A stretch of 64,000 bases of DNA from Acetobacteraceae bacterium. GTDB taxonomy: Bacteria > Pseudomonadota > Alphaproteobacteria > Acetobacterales > Acetobacteraceae. A program made the translations under genes and the position numbers. Shown here in pieces: positions 17,921 to 27,945 of the stretch. The notes under the pieces were generated by a model. That model saw nothing but the letters and a program-made list of their open reading frames with translations, searched no databases and had not been told where the DNA came from. Location: positions 1 to 64,000 of the forward strand of contig CANJLW010000003.1 in assembly GCA_947475245.1 (NCBI GenBank). Direction: 5' to 3'. Numbering within the stretch: the first letter of the stretch is position 1; each line of letters starts with the position of its first letter.

Positions 17921-20266
17921 CTATTCGACCGTTTCTTCCTTGCGGTCGGAGTCGCCGGCGGGGGCTTCCGGTTCCGCCTGCGGGCCTTCGACGACGTCGA
18001 ACGACAGCTTGCCGTCGATCAGGGTGACGGTGACGGTGCCGCCCTTGACGAGTTTGCCGAACAACAATTCCTCGGCCAGCGGCTTCTTGATGTGCTCCTG
18101 GATGACCCGCGACAGTGGGCGCGCGCCATACAGACGGTCGTAGCCGCGCTCCGCCAGCCATTCCTTCGCGGCCGGGGACAGTTCGATCGTCACGTTGCGG
18201 TCGGCCAGTTGGGCTTCCAGCTGCATGACGAACTTTTCCACCACGCGGCCGACGATTTCCGGCGTCAGCCCGGCGAAGGCGATGTTCGCGTCAAGCCGGT
18301 TGCGGAATTCCGGCGTGAACAGACGCTTGATGGCGTCCTCGTCCTCCCCAACCCGGCTTTCGCGGCCGAAGCCGATGGCTTCCTTCGCCAGGTCGGACGC
18401 GCCGGCGTTGGTGGTCATGATCAGGATGACATTGCGGAAATCGACCGCCTTGCCGTTGTGATCGGTCAGTTTGCCGTGATCCATGACCTGCAACAGGATG
18501 TTGAACAGGTCCGGGTGGGCCTTTTCGATTTCGTCCAGCAGCAGAACGGCATGCGGATGCTGGTCGATGGCATCCGTCAGCAGGCCGCCCTGATCGAACC
18601 CGACATAGCCGGGAGGTGCGCCGAGCAGACGGGAGACGGAGTGGCGTTCCATGTATTCGGACATGTCGAAGCGGATGAGTTCGATGCCCATGGTGTTGGC
18701 AAGCTGACGCGCGACTTCGGTCTTGCCGACGCCGGTCGGGCCGGAGAACAGATAGTTGCCGATGGGCTTTTCCGGTTCGCGCAGGCCGGCACGGGCGAGC
18801 TTGATGGCGGCGGCCAGGGCCTCGATCGCCTTATCCTGGCCGAAGACCATGGATTTCAGGTCGCGTTCCAGGGTGCGCAGGGTTTCCTTGTCGTCGGCGG
18901 ACACCGATTTGGGTGGGATGCGTGCGATCTTGGCGACGATTTCTTCCACATCGCGCAGGTTCACTTCTTCCCGCCGCTGGGCTTCGGGCAGCAGCATGCG
19001 CGACGCGCCGACTTCGTCGATCACGTCGATCGCCTTGTCCGGCAGTTTGCGGTCGTTGATGTATTTCGCGGACAGCTCGACGGCGGCGCGGATGGCTTCG
19101 TCGGTGTACTTCACCTTGTGGTGGTTTTCGTAGTTCACCTTCAGGCCGCGCAGGATCTTGATCGTGTCCTCGATCGACGGTTCGTTGACGTCGATCTTCT
19201 GGAAGCGCCGCACCAGGGCGCGGTCTTTTTCGAAGTAGTTGCGGAATTCCTTATAGGTGGTGCTGCCGATGCAGCGCAGGCTGCCGGCGGCCAAGGCGGG
19301 CTTCAGCAGGTTGGACGCGTCCATCGCCCCGCCGCTGGTCGCGCCCGCGCCGATGACGGTGTGGATTTCGTCGATGAACAGGATCGCGCCGGGCTGGTTT
19401 TCCAGTTCGTTGACGACGGCCTTCAGCCGTTCCTCAAAATCGCCGCGATAGCGGGTGCCGGCGAGCAGCGATCCCATGTCGAGCGCGTAGATGGTCGATT
19501 TGGCCAGAACTTCCGGCACGTCGCCTTCAAGGATGCGCTTGGCGAGGCCTTCGGCGATGGCGGTCTTACCGACGCCGGGATCGCCGACATAAAGCGGGTT
19601 GTTCTTGGTGCGGCGGCACAGGATCTGGATGGTGCGCTCGATCTCCAGGTCACGGCCGATCAGCGGATCGATCTTCCCCGCCATCGCCTTCTTGTTGAGA
19701 TTGACGCAGTAGTTGGTCAGCGCGTCCTGATTGCCGCGGCGGTTCGGCTTTTCCTCCCGCTCCGGCTCCTTGTCGCCTTCCGGGGTGTTCGGCTGGTTGG
19801 AGCCGGTGACCGGGCGCTGGGCGGAGCGGCCGGGGGTCTTGGCGATGCCGTGGCTGATGAAGTTCACCGCGTCGAGACGGGTCATGTCCTGCAATTGCAG
19901 GAAATAGACCGCGTGGCTTTCGCGTTCGCTGAACAGGGCGACCAGCACATTGGCGCCGGTCACTTCCTCACGACCGGAGGATTGGACGTGAATGGCGGCG
20001 CGCTGCACGACTCGCTGGAACCCGGCGGTGGGTTTCGGATCGCCGGGGCGGTCGGTGGCGAGACCGGCGAGATCCTTGTCCAGAAACTCCGACAGGTCGG
20101 TGCGCAGCTTGTCGAGATCGACGCCGCAGGCCTTAAGGACGGCCGCCGCGTCGGAGTCTTCGGCCAACCCGAGCAGAAGATGTTCGAGGGTGGCATATTC
20201 GTGGCGACGCTCGCTGGCGAGCGAGAGGGCGCGATGCAGCGTCTGTTCCAGGTTACGTGAAAGCAT
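17921..20266 (-). CDS. clpA: ATP-dependent Clp protease ATP-binding subunit ClpA
   Basis: A 781-residue AAA+ unfoldase that feeds substrates to the ClpP protease. The N-domain with its two Clp repeats covers about 1-145, where ClpS docks. The first AAA+ module has Walker A GDPGVGKT at 228-235, and the second has GPTGVGKT near 505-512, followed by the C-terminal D2-small domain. The N-terminal start [10 protein letters not shown] is the family norm, and AGGAG stands 10 bases before ATG 20266. The gene follows clpS by 120 bases, the usual arrangement. Confidence 0.96.
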   Translation of the reverse strand: MLSRNLEQTLHRALSLASERRHEYATLEHLLLGLAEDSDAAAVLKACGVDLDKLRTDLSEFLDKDLAGLATDRPGDPKPTAGFQRVVQRAAIHVQSSGREEVTGANVLVALFSERESHAVYFLQLQDMTRLDAVNFISHGIAKTPGRSAQRPVTGSNQPNTPEGDKEPEREEKPNRRGNQDALTNYCVNLNKKAMAGKIDPLIGRDLEIERTIQILCRRTKNNPLYVGDPGVGKTAIAEGLAKRILEGDVPEVLAKSTIYALDMGSLLAGTRYRGDFEERLKAVVNELENQPGAILFIDEIHTVIGAGATSGGAMDASNLLKPALAAGSLRCIGSTTYKEFRNYFEKDRALVRRFQKIDVNEPSIEDTIKILRGLKVNYENHHKVKYTDEAIRAAVELSAKYINDRKLPDKAIDVIDEVGASRMLLPEAQRREEVNLRDVEEIVAKIARIPPKSVSADDKETLRTLERDLKSMVFGQDKAIEALAAAIKLARAGLREPEKPIGNYLFSGPTGVGKTEVARQLANTMGIELIRFDMSEYMERHSVSRLLGAPPGYVGFDQGGLLTDAIDQHPHAVLLLDEIEKAHPDLFNILLQVMDHGKLTDHNGKAVDFRNVILIMTTNAGASDLAKEAIGFGRESRVGEDEDAIKRLFTPEFRNRLDANIAFAGLTPEIVGRVVEKFVMQLEAQLADRNVTIELSPAAKEWLAERGYDRLYGARPLSRVIQEHIKKPLAEELLFGKLVKGGTVTVTLIDGKLSFDVVEGPQAEPEAPAGDSDRKEETVE

Positions 20267-20386
20267 GTCGTCGCCGCTCCTGCGCTCTGTGGTCCGCAAT
20301 CTGGACCTGATCTGAATGCCGCTTTGTCGCAAAGTCCCGGTTCACGCCCGCCGCGGTGCTAGGCCCCGCCGCGGGGAGAACCGTCA

Positions 20387-20722
20387 TCATTCCTTTTCAA
20401 TCGTGCATTGCAAAGGGTGCTGATTTTGACGGGCGAGGTCCATCACCTGGGTGACCTTGGTCTCCGCGACCTCATACGTAAAGACACCGCAGATGCCGAC
20501 GCCGCGACGATGGACGTGCAGCATGATGCGGGTGGCTTCTTCCCGGTTCTTTTGGAAGAAGCGTTCGAGGACGTGGACGACGAATTCCATCGGCGTGTAA
20601 TCGTCGTTCAGCATCAGTACCTTGTACATCGCGGGCTTGCGGGTCTTCGGACGCGCCTTGACCACGACCCCAATATTGGGACCTTCGGTATTGCCGCCGC
20701 CGCGCTTGTCATTATCGCTCAT
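20387..20722 (-). CDS. clpS: ClpS, ClpA adaptor
   Basis: A 111-residue adaptor that binds N-end-rule substrates and delivers them to ClpA. The core [17 protein letters not shown] contains the conserved Asn-Asp-Asp and Met of the N-degron pocket, and the helix [17 protein letters not shown] is also diagnostic. ATG 20722 gives the normal length; the longer in-frame reading adds an unlikely 53 residues. It precedes clpA in the same direction, so one operon is likely. Confidence 0.95.
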   Translation of the reverse strand: MSDNDKRGGGNTEGPNIGVVVKARPKTRKPAMYKVLMLNDDYTPMEFVVHVLERFFQKNREEATRIMLHVHRRGVGICGVFTYEVAETKVTQVMDLARQNQHPLQCTIEKE

Positions 20723-20964
20723 CGTTCGTCCGCATCCATTCGCCGCGCAGTCGTTCCGCCTGCTATCCCAGGCAGTTTGATCGGTAGAACCGGAGCCTAT
20801 CGTGCGGCGTCCGACCTTCGAAGTGCAAACCATATCGGAAGGCCGTGGCAGGTTGAAAGGGCATAGCGGCCAAATGACCAAATTTGATCGTGCCCCCGGC
20901 CCGCGCCGGGTCGTCGATTATCGGCTTTTTGCGTTTCAGAACAAAGACATTCCAGATTTTCAGC
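20723..20964. other. Gap between clpS and the phasin terminator
   Basis: About 240 bases that must hold the clpS promoter on the minus strand. I see no gene, repeat or clear promoter boxes in it. From 21003 to the phasin stop at 21084 there is likewise nothing recognisable. Confidence 0.4.
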
Positions 20965-21002
20965 GAAAAAACAAAAAGGCCCGGGACAATGCCCGGGCCT
21001 TT
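20965..21002 (-). terminator. Strong intrinsic terminator of the phasin gene
   Basis: On the minus strand AAAGGCCCGGG and CCCGGGCCTTT (20975-20985 with 20992-21002) form an 11-bp perfect stem with a 6-nt loop, followed by a T-rich tail TTTTTGTTTTTTC. It lies about 80 bases after the phasin stop. Confidence 0.85.
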
Positions 21003-21083
21003 CCGCCGTCATGACGAGCCGCGCCCCAGCGGGAGACTGGGAGGGGGGAGAGAGCGCGAACCCGTCGTGTCGCGAGGCGCCGA

Positions 21084-21614
21084 TCAGGCAGCCTTGGCGA
21101 ACTTTTCGACCGCGAGGGTCACGCGCTCGGTGATCGGGGCCATCGCCTGCTCGGTCAGCTTAAGCGACGCATCGGTCAGCTTGCCGGACTCGGTCACCGA
21201 CTTTTCGATGGCGGCGCGCGCGAAGCTGGTTTGCAGATCGACGGCGTCCTTCAGGGACTTCACGCCGGAGAACGCCTTGAAGCTGGCGATCGTGTCGGTG
21301 AAGGAAGCCTGCGCGGTGGCGGCGAACTGCTTCGACAGGTCCTGCATGCCGGCGGTCCAGATCTGGCTCGCCTTCATATAGGCTTCCAGGTTGCCCTGGC
21401 CGAACGCAACAAACTCTTCGGCGCTTTTCATGGCTTTTTCCATTCCTACGGTGATTTTCGTCTGTGTGATCTCGATGTCGGCGGCGGCCTTGTTCAGGTC
21501 GCCCTTCAGATTGGTCACGGTCGCGTCGACACTTTTGGCGACGGTCGCGGCGCTCGCGGCCACGGCCCCTTCGACAATTTCAACCGCCTGGGCGGTCTTG
21601 GCCTTGATGCTCAT
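21084..21614 (-). CDS. Phasin family protein
   Basis: A 176-residue amphipathic helical protein of the phasin family, which coats polyhydroxyalkanoate granules in the cytoplasm. Signs are the block ITVGMEKAMKSAEEFVAFGQGNLEAYMKAS near the centre with the typical Phe-Gly-Gln-Gly-Asn, the Ala/Lys-rich composition and the absence of a signal or membrane segment. GGAGA stands before the ATG. It has its own terminator, and two palindromes upstream suggest PhaR-type control. No PHA synthase is in the window. Confidence 0.9.
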   Translation of the reverse strand: MSIKAKTAQAVEIVEGAVAASAATVAKSVDATVTNLKGDLNKAAADIEITQTKITVGMEKAMKSAEEFVAFGQGNLEAYMKASQIWTAGMQDLSKQFAATAQASFTDTIASFKAFSGVKSLKDAVDLQTSFARAAIEKSVTESGKLTDASLKLTEQAMAPITERVTLAVEKFAKAA

Positions 21615-21716
21615 GCTTTGTCTCCGAATGAGCAGGGCCGCGTGGCGGGCGAAAGCGGCTCATCCTGCTCGATTGAACCTCTTCGCTGGCGGCGCGCCTT
21701 TTGCGAGACTCGCATT

Positions 21717-21791
21717 TTGTTGCACCGCAGCATGAGCCGGATATAGGAGGAGGCCCCGAACGGTTCAAGCGGAATATTGTGCACCGCACAA
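21717..21791 (-). promoter_or_regulatory. Two candidate PhaR-type operator sites upstream of the phasin
   Basis: TTGTTGCACCGCAGCA (21717-21732) and TTGTGCACCGCACAA (21777-21791) are both dyads around ACC, the second perfect; their centres are 59 bases apart. TGC/GCA-rich dyads of this kind are the sites of the PHA-responsive repressor PhaR upstream of alphaproteobacterial phasin genes. The remainder of the gap 21615-21942 shows no gene. Confidence 0.5.
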
Positions 21792-21942
21792 ATTTCCTGA
21801 AACACCGCTTTACCCATTTCGCGAGGCGTCGGAGGAAAACCCGATAACCTGTTAAGGTTTTACGGTTTTCAAGGAAAATTTCGGCTGGACATTCCGGTGA
21901 CGCGGCCCATAAAGTCAGCCTTCCGCTTCGCGAGGATCGTCA

Positions 21943-23244
21943 ATGCCGGGGTCAACGCGCCCAGTTTCCGAATGTTTGGCGCGCTGGAACCGTCGTGCGG
22001 CGGGGATCGTCGTCGCCATTCTCTGCATCCTCGGACCGGCATCGTTCGATGCCGCGGCGCAGGTCGGCTCCGCGCGCTACAGCTCCATCGTCGTGAACGC
22101 CGGCACCGGCGAAATTCTGTCGTCGGTTAATCTCGACTCGCCCCGCCATCCCGCCAGCCTGACGAAGATGATGACCATCTATATGGCGTTCGAGGCATTG
22201 CGCGATCGACGCATCACGCTCGATCAGCTCGTCCCCGTCTCGCACTACGCCGCGTCGATGGAACCCACGAAGCTGGGCCTGCTGCCGGGGACCCGCATCA
22301 CCGTCGATCAGGCGATCCTCGGACTTGTGACCAAATCCGCCAACGACGCCGCCGCCGCGCTGGGCGAACTCCTCGGCGGGACGGAAGAACGCTTCGCCCA
22401 GATGATGACCCTGCGCGCCCGCGGCCTGGGCATGACCCACACGACCTTCCGCAACGCGTCCGGCCTGCCCGACCCCGACCAATGGACCACCGCCCGCGAC
22501 CTGGCACTGCTGGGCCGCCGGCTGGTCGCGGACTTCCCGCAGCAATACCGCTATTTCGCGACACCCAGCTTCGTCTGGCAGCGCCGGGTATTCTTCAATC
22601 ACGACGCCTTGCTGCGGTCCTATCCCGGCGCGGACGGCCTGAAGACCGGCTATACCGAAGCGTCCGGCTATAATCTGGTCTCAAGCGCGGTGCGCGGCGG
22701 CGTGCGGCTGGTAGGCGTCGTCATGGGCGCGTCCACAAGCGGGGAGCGCAATCAGCACATGATCTCCCTGCTGAACCAGGCCTACGACCGGCTCGATATC
22801 CAGCCGGAGCGTAAGCCCCCGCCCGCCGCCAATACCGCATTGATGGTCGCGTCGGCCAAACCGCCGCCGACGATCGCAACGGCGAAGCCGCAGACACCGC
22901 TCGCGACACCCAAACCGCCCTCCCTGATCGCATCGGCAAACGCCGCGGAACCGCCCCGGGCATCCATCGTGAAAACCCAGGTCACGCCGCTGAGCTGGGC
23001 AATCCAGACCGGCACCTTCGGCGCCGAACGCGCCGCAAAAGACGCCGCCCTCGCCGCTCGGCGTGCGGCGGAGGCCGGAGAAGCCCGAATCGAACAGATC
23101 GTGTTGCAGAAAAAGCCGGCCTGGCGGGCGCTGGTGGTCGGGCTGAAAGGCGCCGACGCGCAGGCCGCATGCCACACTTTGGCGCGTCGCAAGACCCCCT
23201 GCATCATCCTGCGCCCGGAAATGCGCCAACTCGCCAGCCGCTAG
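21943..23244 (+). CDS. D-alanyl-D-alanine carboxypeptidase (PBP5-type) with SPOR domain
   Basis: A 433-residue penicillin-binding protein that trims the terminal D-Ala of peptidoglycan pentapeptides. After a signal/anchor (about 20-40) the serine-peptidase motifs are complete: S72-L-T-K75, S132-A-N134 and K234-T-G236. A Pro/Ala/Lys linker (about 270-335) leads to a C-terminal SPOR domain (about 343-428), which binds denuded glycan and targets proteins to the division septum. The family's amphipathic membrane anchor is replaced by this SPOR tail, as is common in Alphaproteobacteria. It should act in the periplasm at the division site. Confidence 0.93.
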   Translation: MPGSTRPVSECLARWNRRAAGIVVAILCILGPASFDAAAQVGSARYSSIVVNAGTGEILSSVNLDSPRHPASLTKMMTIYMAFEALRDRRITLDQLVPVSHYAASMEPTKLGLLPGTRITVDQAILGLVTKSANDAAAALGELLGGTEERFAQMMTLRARGLGMTHTTFRNASGLPDPDQWTTARDLALLGRRLVADFPQQYRYFATPSFVWQRRVFFNHDALLRSYPGADGLKTGYTEASGYNLVSSAVRGGVRLVGVVMGASTSGERNQHMISLLNQAYDRLDIQPERKPPPAANTALMVASAKPPPTIATAKPQTPLATPKPPSLIASANAAEPPRASIVKTQVTPLSWAIQTGTFGAERAAKDAALAARRAAEAGEARIEQIVLQKKPAWRALVVGLKGADAQAACHTLARRKTPCIILRPEMRQLASR

Positions 23245-23253
23245 TTCCGGCTT

Positions 23254-23943
23254 TCAGGCCGGCCGCAGTTCCCGCACCCCGGTCGGCGTCGCGACAAAGG
23301 CGATGTCGGCCATGCCGATGAACAGCCCCGTCTCCACCACGCCCACCGTATCGGACAGCGCGCGCTCCAGCAGCACCGCGTCGGGGATCGGGCCGAACAC
23401 ACAATCCAGAATCAGGTTGTTCTCGTCGGTGCGGAACGGCCCACCCGTTTTCGCCACGCGCAGGATCGGCGTCGCGCCCAGACGGGTCAGCCGTTCGGAC
23501 GTCGCCTGCCAGCCGAAGGGAACGACCTCCACCGGCACCTTGACCGTCGCGCCCAGGCCGCTGACCAGCTTGCGATCGTCGGCGATGATGACCAGCGTGC
23601 GCGTGGCCGCCGCGACGATCTTCTCCCACAACAGCGCTCCGCCCAGCCCCTTGACCAGGTCGAGCGTGTCGATATCGATCTCGTCCGCGCCGTCGATGGT
23701 GATGTCCAGGAACGGGACGGCGGCGAAATCGGTCAACGGCAGCCCCCCTTCCCGCGCCTGACGTTCGCTGACACTCGATGTCGGGATGCAGCGGATGCGC
23801 AGCCCTTCGTCGCGATGGCGGCGGATCAGCGCCTCAATCGCATAAAACGCGGTCGAACCGGTGCCGAGACCCACGACCATGTCGTCGTGCACCAGCCGCA
23901 CCGCCGCTTCCGCGGCCTCTCGCTTGCGATCCTCGATGCTCAT
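23254..23943 (-). CDS. rpiA: Ribose-5-phosphate isomerase A
   Basis: A 229-residue cytosolic enzyme that interconverts ribose 5-phosphate and ribulose 5-phosphate in the pentose phosphate pathway. The phosphate loop VGLGTGSTA, IDGADEID with the catalytic Asp, and LVKGLGGALLWEK with the catalytic lysine region and Glu are all present. ATG 23943 gives the normal length and overlaps the TGA of the dipeptidase by four bases (ATGA), so the two are coupled; the 309-residue reading merely extends into that gene. Confidence 0.95.
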   Translation of the reverse strand: MSIEDRKREAAEAAVRLVHDDMVVGLGTGSTAFYAIEALIRRHRDEGLRIRCIPTSSVSERQAREGGLPLTDFAAVPFLDITIDGADEIDIDTLDLVKGLGGALLWEKIVAAATRTLVIIADDRKLVSGLGATVKVPVEVVPFGWQATSERLTRLGATPILRVAKTGGPFRTDENNLILDCVFGPIPDAVLLERALSDTVGVVETGLFIGMADIAFVATPTGVRELRPA

Positions 23944-24872
23944 CGCGCGCGCACCGCGGCGAAGACGCGCAGCCAGTTGCCGGAACACACCTTCTCCACC
24001 TCCTCGGCGGTCATCCCGCGATCGCGCAGGGCCTGGGCGATTTCCGGATGGCGCGCGAAGTCGGGCAGTTCGTGCTGCGCCGCGCCGGCGGGCAAATCGG
24101 TGCCGATGCCGACGTGATCGATGCCGACGGCGTCGATCAGGCGGAACAACTGTCGGATCATGCCGGGCAGCTTCTCGTCCCACAGCACCGCGATCCAGGC
24201 GCCGATGACACCGCCGGTCTCAACGACCATGCGCGCGTACTCCGGGCTGAGATAGCGCGGATGATCGCCGTCCTTGTGCCCGGGCTCCTTAAGATTGGCA
24301 TGGGTGCAGAGGATCGGCCGGTCGGTCGCGGCGACGACGCCCTTGACCGTGTCCTGGGAGCAATGCGCGACATCGACGATGATACCCAGTCGGTTCATCC
24401 GCCGCACCGCGTCGGCGCCAAAGGCGGTCAACCCGCCATGCACCGGCGGTTCCGTCTGGATGTCGCCCGTCTCGTTCACCAGATAATGGGTCAACTGGAT
24501 CGACCGCACACCGCGTTCGGCCATCGCGTCGAGACGATCGAGGTTGCCTTCCAGGAAGTCGCACCCCTCGATCGCCAAGACGAGCGAAGGATCGTCGATC
24601 CGGATATCGCCGGGTTCGCGGGCGATGCGCATGCCCGTCGCCTCGAAGCTGGCCAGGTAGTTCTCGACATCCGCCAGACATTCGCCGGGATTGGCGTCGC
24701 GCACCTTTTCCAGCCGTTTGGAGACGGGATTGCGCTTTATCATGGCGATGTCGCCGATGGCGGAAACCACGGCGGCACCGACCCCGGCCGGACGCATGGT
24801 GGCGAGAACGGCGCGATCGACGGCGCCGGTGCGGCGCGGGCGACCGGCATGGGTGTGCATGTCGATGATCAT
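23940..24872 (-). CDS. Membrane dipeptidase, peptidase family M19
   Basis: A 310-residue dinuclear zinc dipeptidase of the renal dipeptidase family. Metal ligands and active-site residues show in MHTHAG near the start (His-x-His), the bridging Glu in LAIEGCDFL, His in VDVAHCSQDT and THAN, and Asp in GIGTDL. Unlike the mammalian enzyme there is no signal or GPI site, so it is probably cytosolic. Bacterial members cleave dipeptides, including D-amino-acid types. It is translated first in an operon with rpiA. Confidence 0.9.
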   Translation of the reverse strand: MIIDMHTHAGRPRRTGAVDRAVLATMRPAGVGAAVVSAIGDIAMIKRNPVSKRLEKVRDANPGECLADVENYLASFEATGMRIAREPGDIRIDDPSLVLAIEGCDFLEGNLDRLDAMAERGVRSIQLTHYLVNETGDIQTEPPVHGGLTAFGADAVRRMNRLGIIVDVAHCSQDTVKGVVAATDRPILCTHANLKEPGHKDGDHPRYLSPEYARMVVETGGVIGAWIAVLWDEKLPGMIRQLFRLIDAVGIDHVGIGTDLPAGAAQHELPDFARHPEIAQALRDRGMTAEEVEKVCSGNWLRVFAAVRAR

Positions 24873-25030
24873 AGAGCGAAACTACCGCGCGTCGGCCCAA
24901 CCTGCCACCACCCATCCGCGCTATCCAGTTCCGACAAAACCGGTCTTGCGCCCGCCCCCTGGGTTAAGCATGTTGCCGGGATGAACCGGCTTTGAGGATG
25001 GCGGGTTCCGACGGTCCACGGAGCATCAGT

Positions 25031-25831
25031 ATGTACGGCGACGCCGACGCACGACCCATCACGATCCATGCGCCGGAGGATTTCGCCGGAATGCGCGCCG
25101 CCGGCAAGCTGGCCGCCGAAACCCTGGACATGATCGCCGAACACGTCCGCCCCGGCGTTTCCACCGGCACGCTGGATCGGCTCTGCCATGAATTCATCCT
25201 GGCGCACGACGCCGTTCCGGCACCGCTGAACTATCGCGGCTACCCGAAGTCGATCTGCACCTCGATCAATCATGTCGTCTGCCACGGCATTCCCAGCGAC
25301 CGGAAGCTGGAAAACGGCGACGTGCTGAACATCGACGTCACCGTCATCCTGAACGGCTGGCACGGCGATACCTCCCGCATGTATTCCGCCGGCACGCCGA
25401 ACACGCGGGCGCGCAATCTGATCGACATCACCTATGAATCGCTGATGCGCGGGCTGGCCGTGGTGAAGCCCGGCGCGACGCTGGGCGATATCGGGCACGC
25501 CATCCAATCCTTCGTGGAAAGCCATCGCATGAGCGTGGTGCGCGACTTCTGCGGCCACGGCATCGGGCGGCTGTTTCACGAAGCGCCGAACGTGCTGCAT
25601 TACGGTCGCCCCGGCACCGGCGCCGTCCTGCGCCCCGGCATGTTCTTCACCATCGAACCGATGGTCAACGCGGGACGACCGGAAGTGAAGCTGCTCGACG
25701 ACGGCTGGACCGCCGTCACCCGCGATCGCAGCCTGTCGGCGCAGTTTGAGCATATGATCGGCGTCACCGACACCGGCTGCGAAATCTTCACACTGTCGCC
25801 CGCCGGCATGGACAAACCGCCGCTGGGCTAA
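25031..25831 (+). CDS. map: Type I methionine aminopeptidase
   Basis: A 266-residue cytosolic enzyme that removes initiator methionine. The metal ligands of the pita-bread fold are readable in order: Asp in NIDVTVI, Asp in GDTSRMY, His in CGHGIGRLFHEAP, Glu in FTIEPM and Glu in QFEHMIGV. CTSINHVVCHG is also typical. I prefer ATG 25031, with GGAG 7 bases upstream, to TTG 24992. The 158-base gap before it is shared with the divergent dipeptidase and must hold both promoters. Confidence 0.96.
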   Translation: MYGDADARPITIHAPEDFAGMRAAGKLAAETLDMIAEHVRPGVSTGTLDRLCHEFILAHDAVPAPLNYRGYPKSICTSINHVVCHGIPSDRKLENGDVLNIDVTVILNGWHGDTSRMYSAGTPNTRARNLIDITYESLMRGLAVVKPGATLGDIGHAIQSFVESHRMSVVRDFCGHGIGRLFHEAPNVLHYGRPGTGAVLRPGMFFTIEPMVNAGRPEVKLLDDGWTAVTRDRSLSAQFEHMIGVTDTGCEIFTLSPAGMDKPPLG

Positions 25832-25865
25832 CTCCCATTGGGCTAACTCCCATTGGGATAACCCG
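25825..25865. repeat. Short tandem duplication across the map stop codon
   Basis: A 15-base unit GGGCTAACTCCCATT occurs twice in a row and a degenerate third GGGATAACCCGCGTT follows. The first unit contains the TAA stop of map, so the duplication lies in the 3' untranslated part. Confidence 0.7.
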
Positions 25866-25926
25866 CGTTAGCCGATCCTAAACCTTCCGGCGTTAGCCTG
25901 GGCACAGTCCTGGAACGCCGGAACCG

Positions 25927-26700
25927 ATGGCTCGCACCAAACCGCCTCCCGCCCCGCCCCCGCATGCCGGTCTCGCCGAGACCGCAATGCTGTTCGACCT
26001 GGCACCGCTCGATCCCCAACCGCAAACCCTCGGCACCGACGGCCATCGCGCCCGTATGCGCACGCGCCTGCTGACCGGCGGACCGGACGCGCTGGCGGAC
26101 CACGAAATGCTCGAAATGGTCCTCTTCCTCGCCCTCCCCCGCCGCGACACCAAGCCGCTCGGACGCACACTATTGTCCGTGTTCGGCGATTTCGCGTCCG
26201 TCATCGCCGCCCCGCCGGCCGATCTGATGCGTATCGACGGCCTGGGCGAGGCTGGAACCGCCGCCCTGAAACTCGTGCAGGCCGCCGCCCACCGCCTGGC
26301 GAAAGGCCAGATCCGCCGCCAGCCGATCCTGGCCAACTGGCCGCAACTCACCGACTACATGCTGGCCACGCTGGCGCACGAAAAGACCGAACAATGCCGC
26401 GTGCTGTATCTGGACAGTGCCAATCGCCTGCTGGCCGATGAGATCCTGGGTCGCGGTACCATCAACCACACGCCGGTCTATCCGCGCGAGGTCATCCGGC
26501 GCGGGCTGGAACTGCACGCCGTCGCCTTTGTCCTGGCGCATAACCATCCCAGCGGCACGCCGCACCCGTCGCGGGAGGATATCGTCATGACCAAGGCCCT
26601 GCGCGCCGCCGCCCAAACACTGGGCATCGAGTTGATCGACCACCTGATCGTGGCGGGCGAAGAAGTGGTGAGCTTTCGGCAGCAGGGCCTACTGAATTAG
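25927..26700 (+). CDS. radC: RadC family protein (JAMM/MPN fold)
   Basis: A 257-residue protein. The N-terminal part (about 30-120) holds a helix-hairpin-helix-like segment (LMRIDGLGEAGTAALKLV), and the C-terminal JAB/MPN domain (about 130-257) has the metalloprotease-like motif HNHPSGTPHPSRED. RadC was once called a repair protein, but its biochemical role is not settled. An ATG directly after a 95-base gap gives the usual length. Its 3' end overlaps the convergent acyl-CoA dehydrogenase by 12 bases. Confidence 0.92.
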   Translation: MARTKPPPAPPPHAGLAETAMLFDLAPLDPQPQTLGTDGHRARMRTRLLTGGPDALADHEMLEMVLFLALPRRDTKPLGRTLLSVFGDFASVIAAPPADLMRIDGLGEAGTAALKLVQAAAHRLAKGQIRRQPILANWPQLTDYMLATLAHEKTEQCRVLYLDSANRLLADEILGRGTINHTPVYPREVIRRGLELHAVAFVLAHNHPSGTPHPSREDIVMTKALRAAAQTLGIELIDHLIVAGEEVVSFRQQGLLN

Positions 26701-27945
26701 GCCGCGTCCCTTTTCCGCCGCCATCGCCGCCCGGCCCAGCATCATCAGCGCCAGATCGTCCTGGGGCGGCTGGAACAGCCCGCCGCGGGCATCGCGGAAA
26801 TAGCGCTCCAGCGACAGGCCGCGCGTCATGCTGAAGCCGCCGGCCACGCGCAGGGCGGTATCGGTGACGGTGCACGCGGTTTCCGTGCAGATGAACTTCG
26901 CCGCCGCCACCGCCTGGGTCAGCGCCATGCCGGACAATTCCCCGGCAACCGCCGCGCGGGCGGTGTCGCGCGGCAGCGCGCGGGCGGTATCATGCAGCAG
27001 GGCGCGGGCGGCGCGCAGGCGCACATCCATCTGCCCGACCCATTGCTGGATATGCGGCTGTTCGGCGATCGGCGCCCCAAGCGCCGCCGGGGTGCGATTA
27101 TTAGCGTAATGGCTCGCGGTATCGCAGGCCGCCTGACCAATGCCGAGCGCGATGGCGGCGAGGGGAAGTGCCCAGGCACTGCCGCCCTGGGGACGGGGTG
27201 GGGCGCCGACCGGCAACGGCTCCACGATCCGGGCGTCCGGCACGAACACGCCGTCGTAGATCACATCGTCGTTGCCGCAACCGCGCAGGCCGAGACTGCC
27301 CTGCCAGGTGTTCTCGATCGACAGACCCGGCGAACCGCCCTCGACGAGGGCCGTGACGAGAGTACCCCGAGGCGCGTCGTCGGAGGGCGGCAACACCACG
27401 GCGGTGGCCAGAAAGCGCAGCACCGGCGCGCCGGTGACGAAGATCTTCCGCCCGCTCAGCCGCCAACCGCCGGGCACCCGTTCGGCCCGCATCGACGGCA
27501 ACCCGCCGCGTGAGATGCTGCCCAACTCGGCTTCCGTCACGCAGTTGTTGATGCCGCCGCCGTCGCGCGCCAGCACCGTGCAGATGTCGGCCAGCACCGG
27601 GTCCGGCCAGGCGCGTTGATCGAGCACGCGGCCCAGCAGGCTGAGCGTCATGCCCGTGACCAACGCGGTGGAGGCATCGCCGCGCGCCAGGATTTCCTGT
27701 GCCAGCACCATGTCGAAGACCGTCGCGCCGCCGCCGCCATGGACCTTGGGCAGTGCCAATCGCAAATAGCCGGAGGCATGCAGGTCGGCGTAATTCTCCA
27801 TCGGGAAGATCGACGCCGCGTCGTTGGCGCGCGCGCGCCGATCCAGGATCACGGCCAGACGACCGGACAGGTCCATGATCGCGCGCTGCGCGTCCGTCGC
27901 GTCGCGCAGGTTCGGCATATGTGTGAACGCCGCCGCCTCAGACAT
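26689..27945 (-). CDS. Acyl-CoA dehydrogenase family flavoprotein
   Basis: A 418-residue FAD enzyme of the acyl-CoA dehydrogenase superfamily. Helical N-domain (about 20-130), a beta middle domain with SGRKIFVTGAPVLRF, and a C-terminal helical bundle with AGGFSMTRGLSLERYFRDARG are all present. The usual catalytic Glu near the C-terminus cannot be assigned with certainty, so a monooxygenase-type relative (DszC/HpaB-like) using reduced flavin is an alternative. It overlaps the AI-2E transporter gene by 8 bases and is translated after it. Confidence 0.85.
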   Translation of the reverse strand: MSEAAAFTHMPNLRDATDAQRAIMDLSGRLAVILDRRARANDAASIFPMENYADLHASGYLRLALPKVHGGGGATVFDMVLAQEILARGDASTALVTGMTLSLLGRVLDQRAWPDPVLADICTVLARDGGGINNCVTEAELGSISRGGLPSMRAERVPGGWRLSGRKIFVTGAPVLRFLATAVVLPPSDDAPRGTLVTALVEGGSPGLSIENTWQGSLGLRGCGNDDVIYDGVFVPDARIVEPLPVGAPPRPQGGSAWALPLAAIALGIGQAACDTASHYANNRTPAALGAPIAEQPHIQQWVGQMDVRLRAARALLHDTARALPRDTARAAVAGELSGMALTQAVAAAKFICTETACTVTDTALRVAGGFSMTRGLSLERYFRDARGGLFQPPQDDLALMMLGRAAMAAEKGRGLIQ

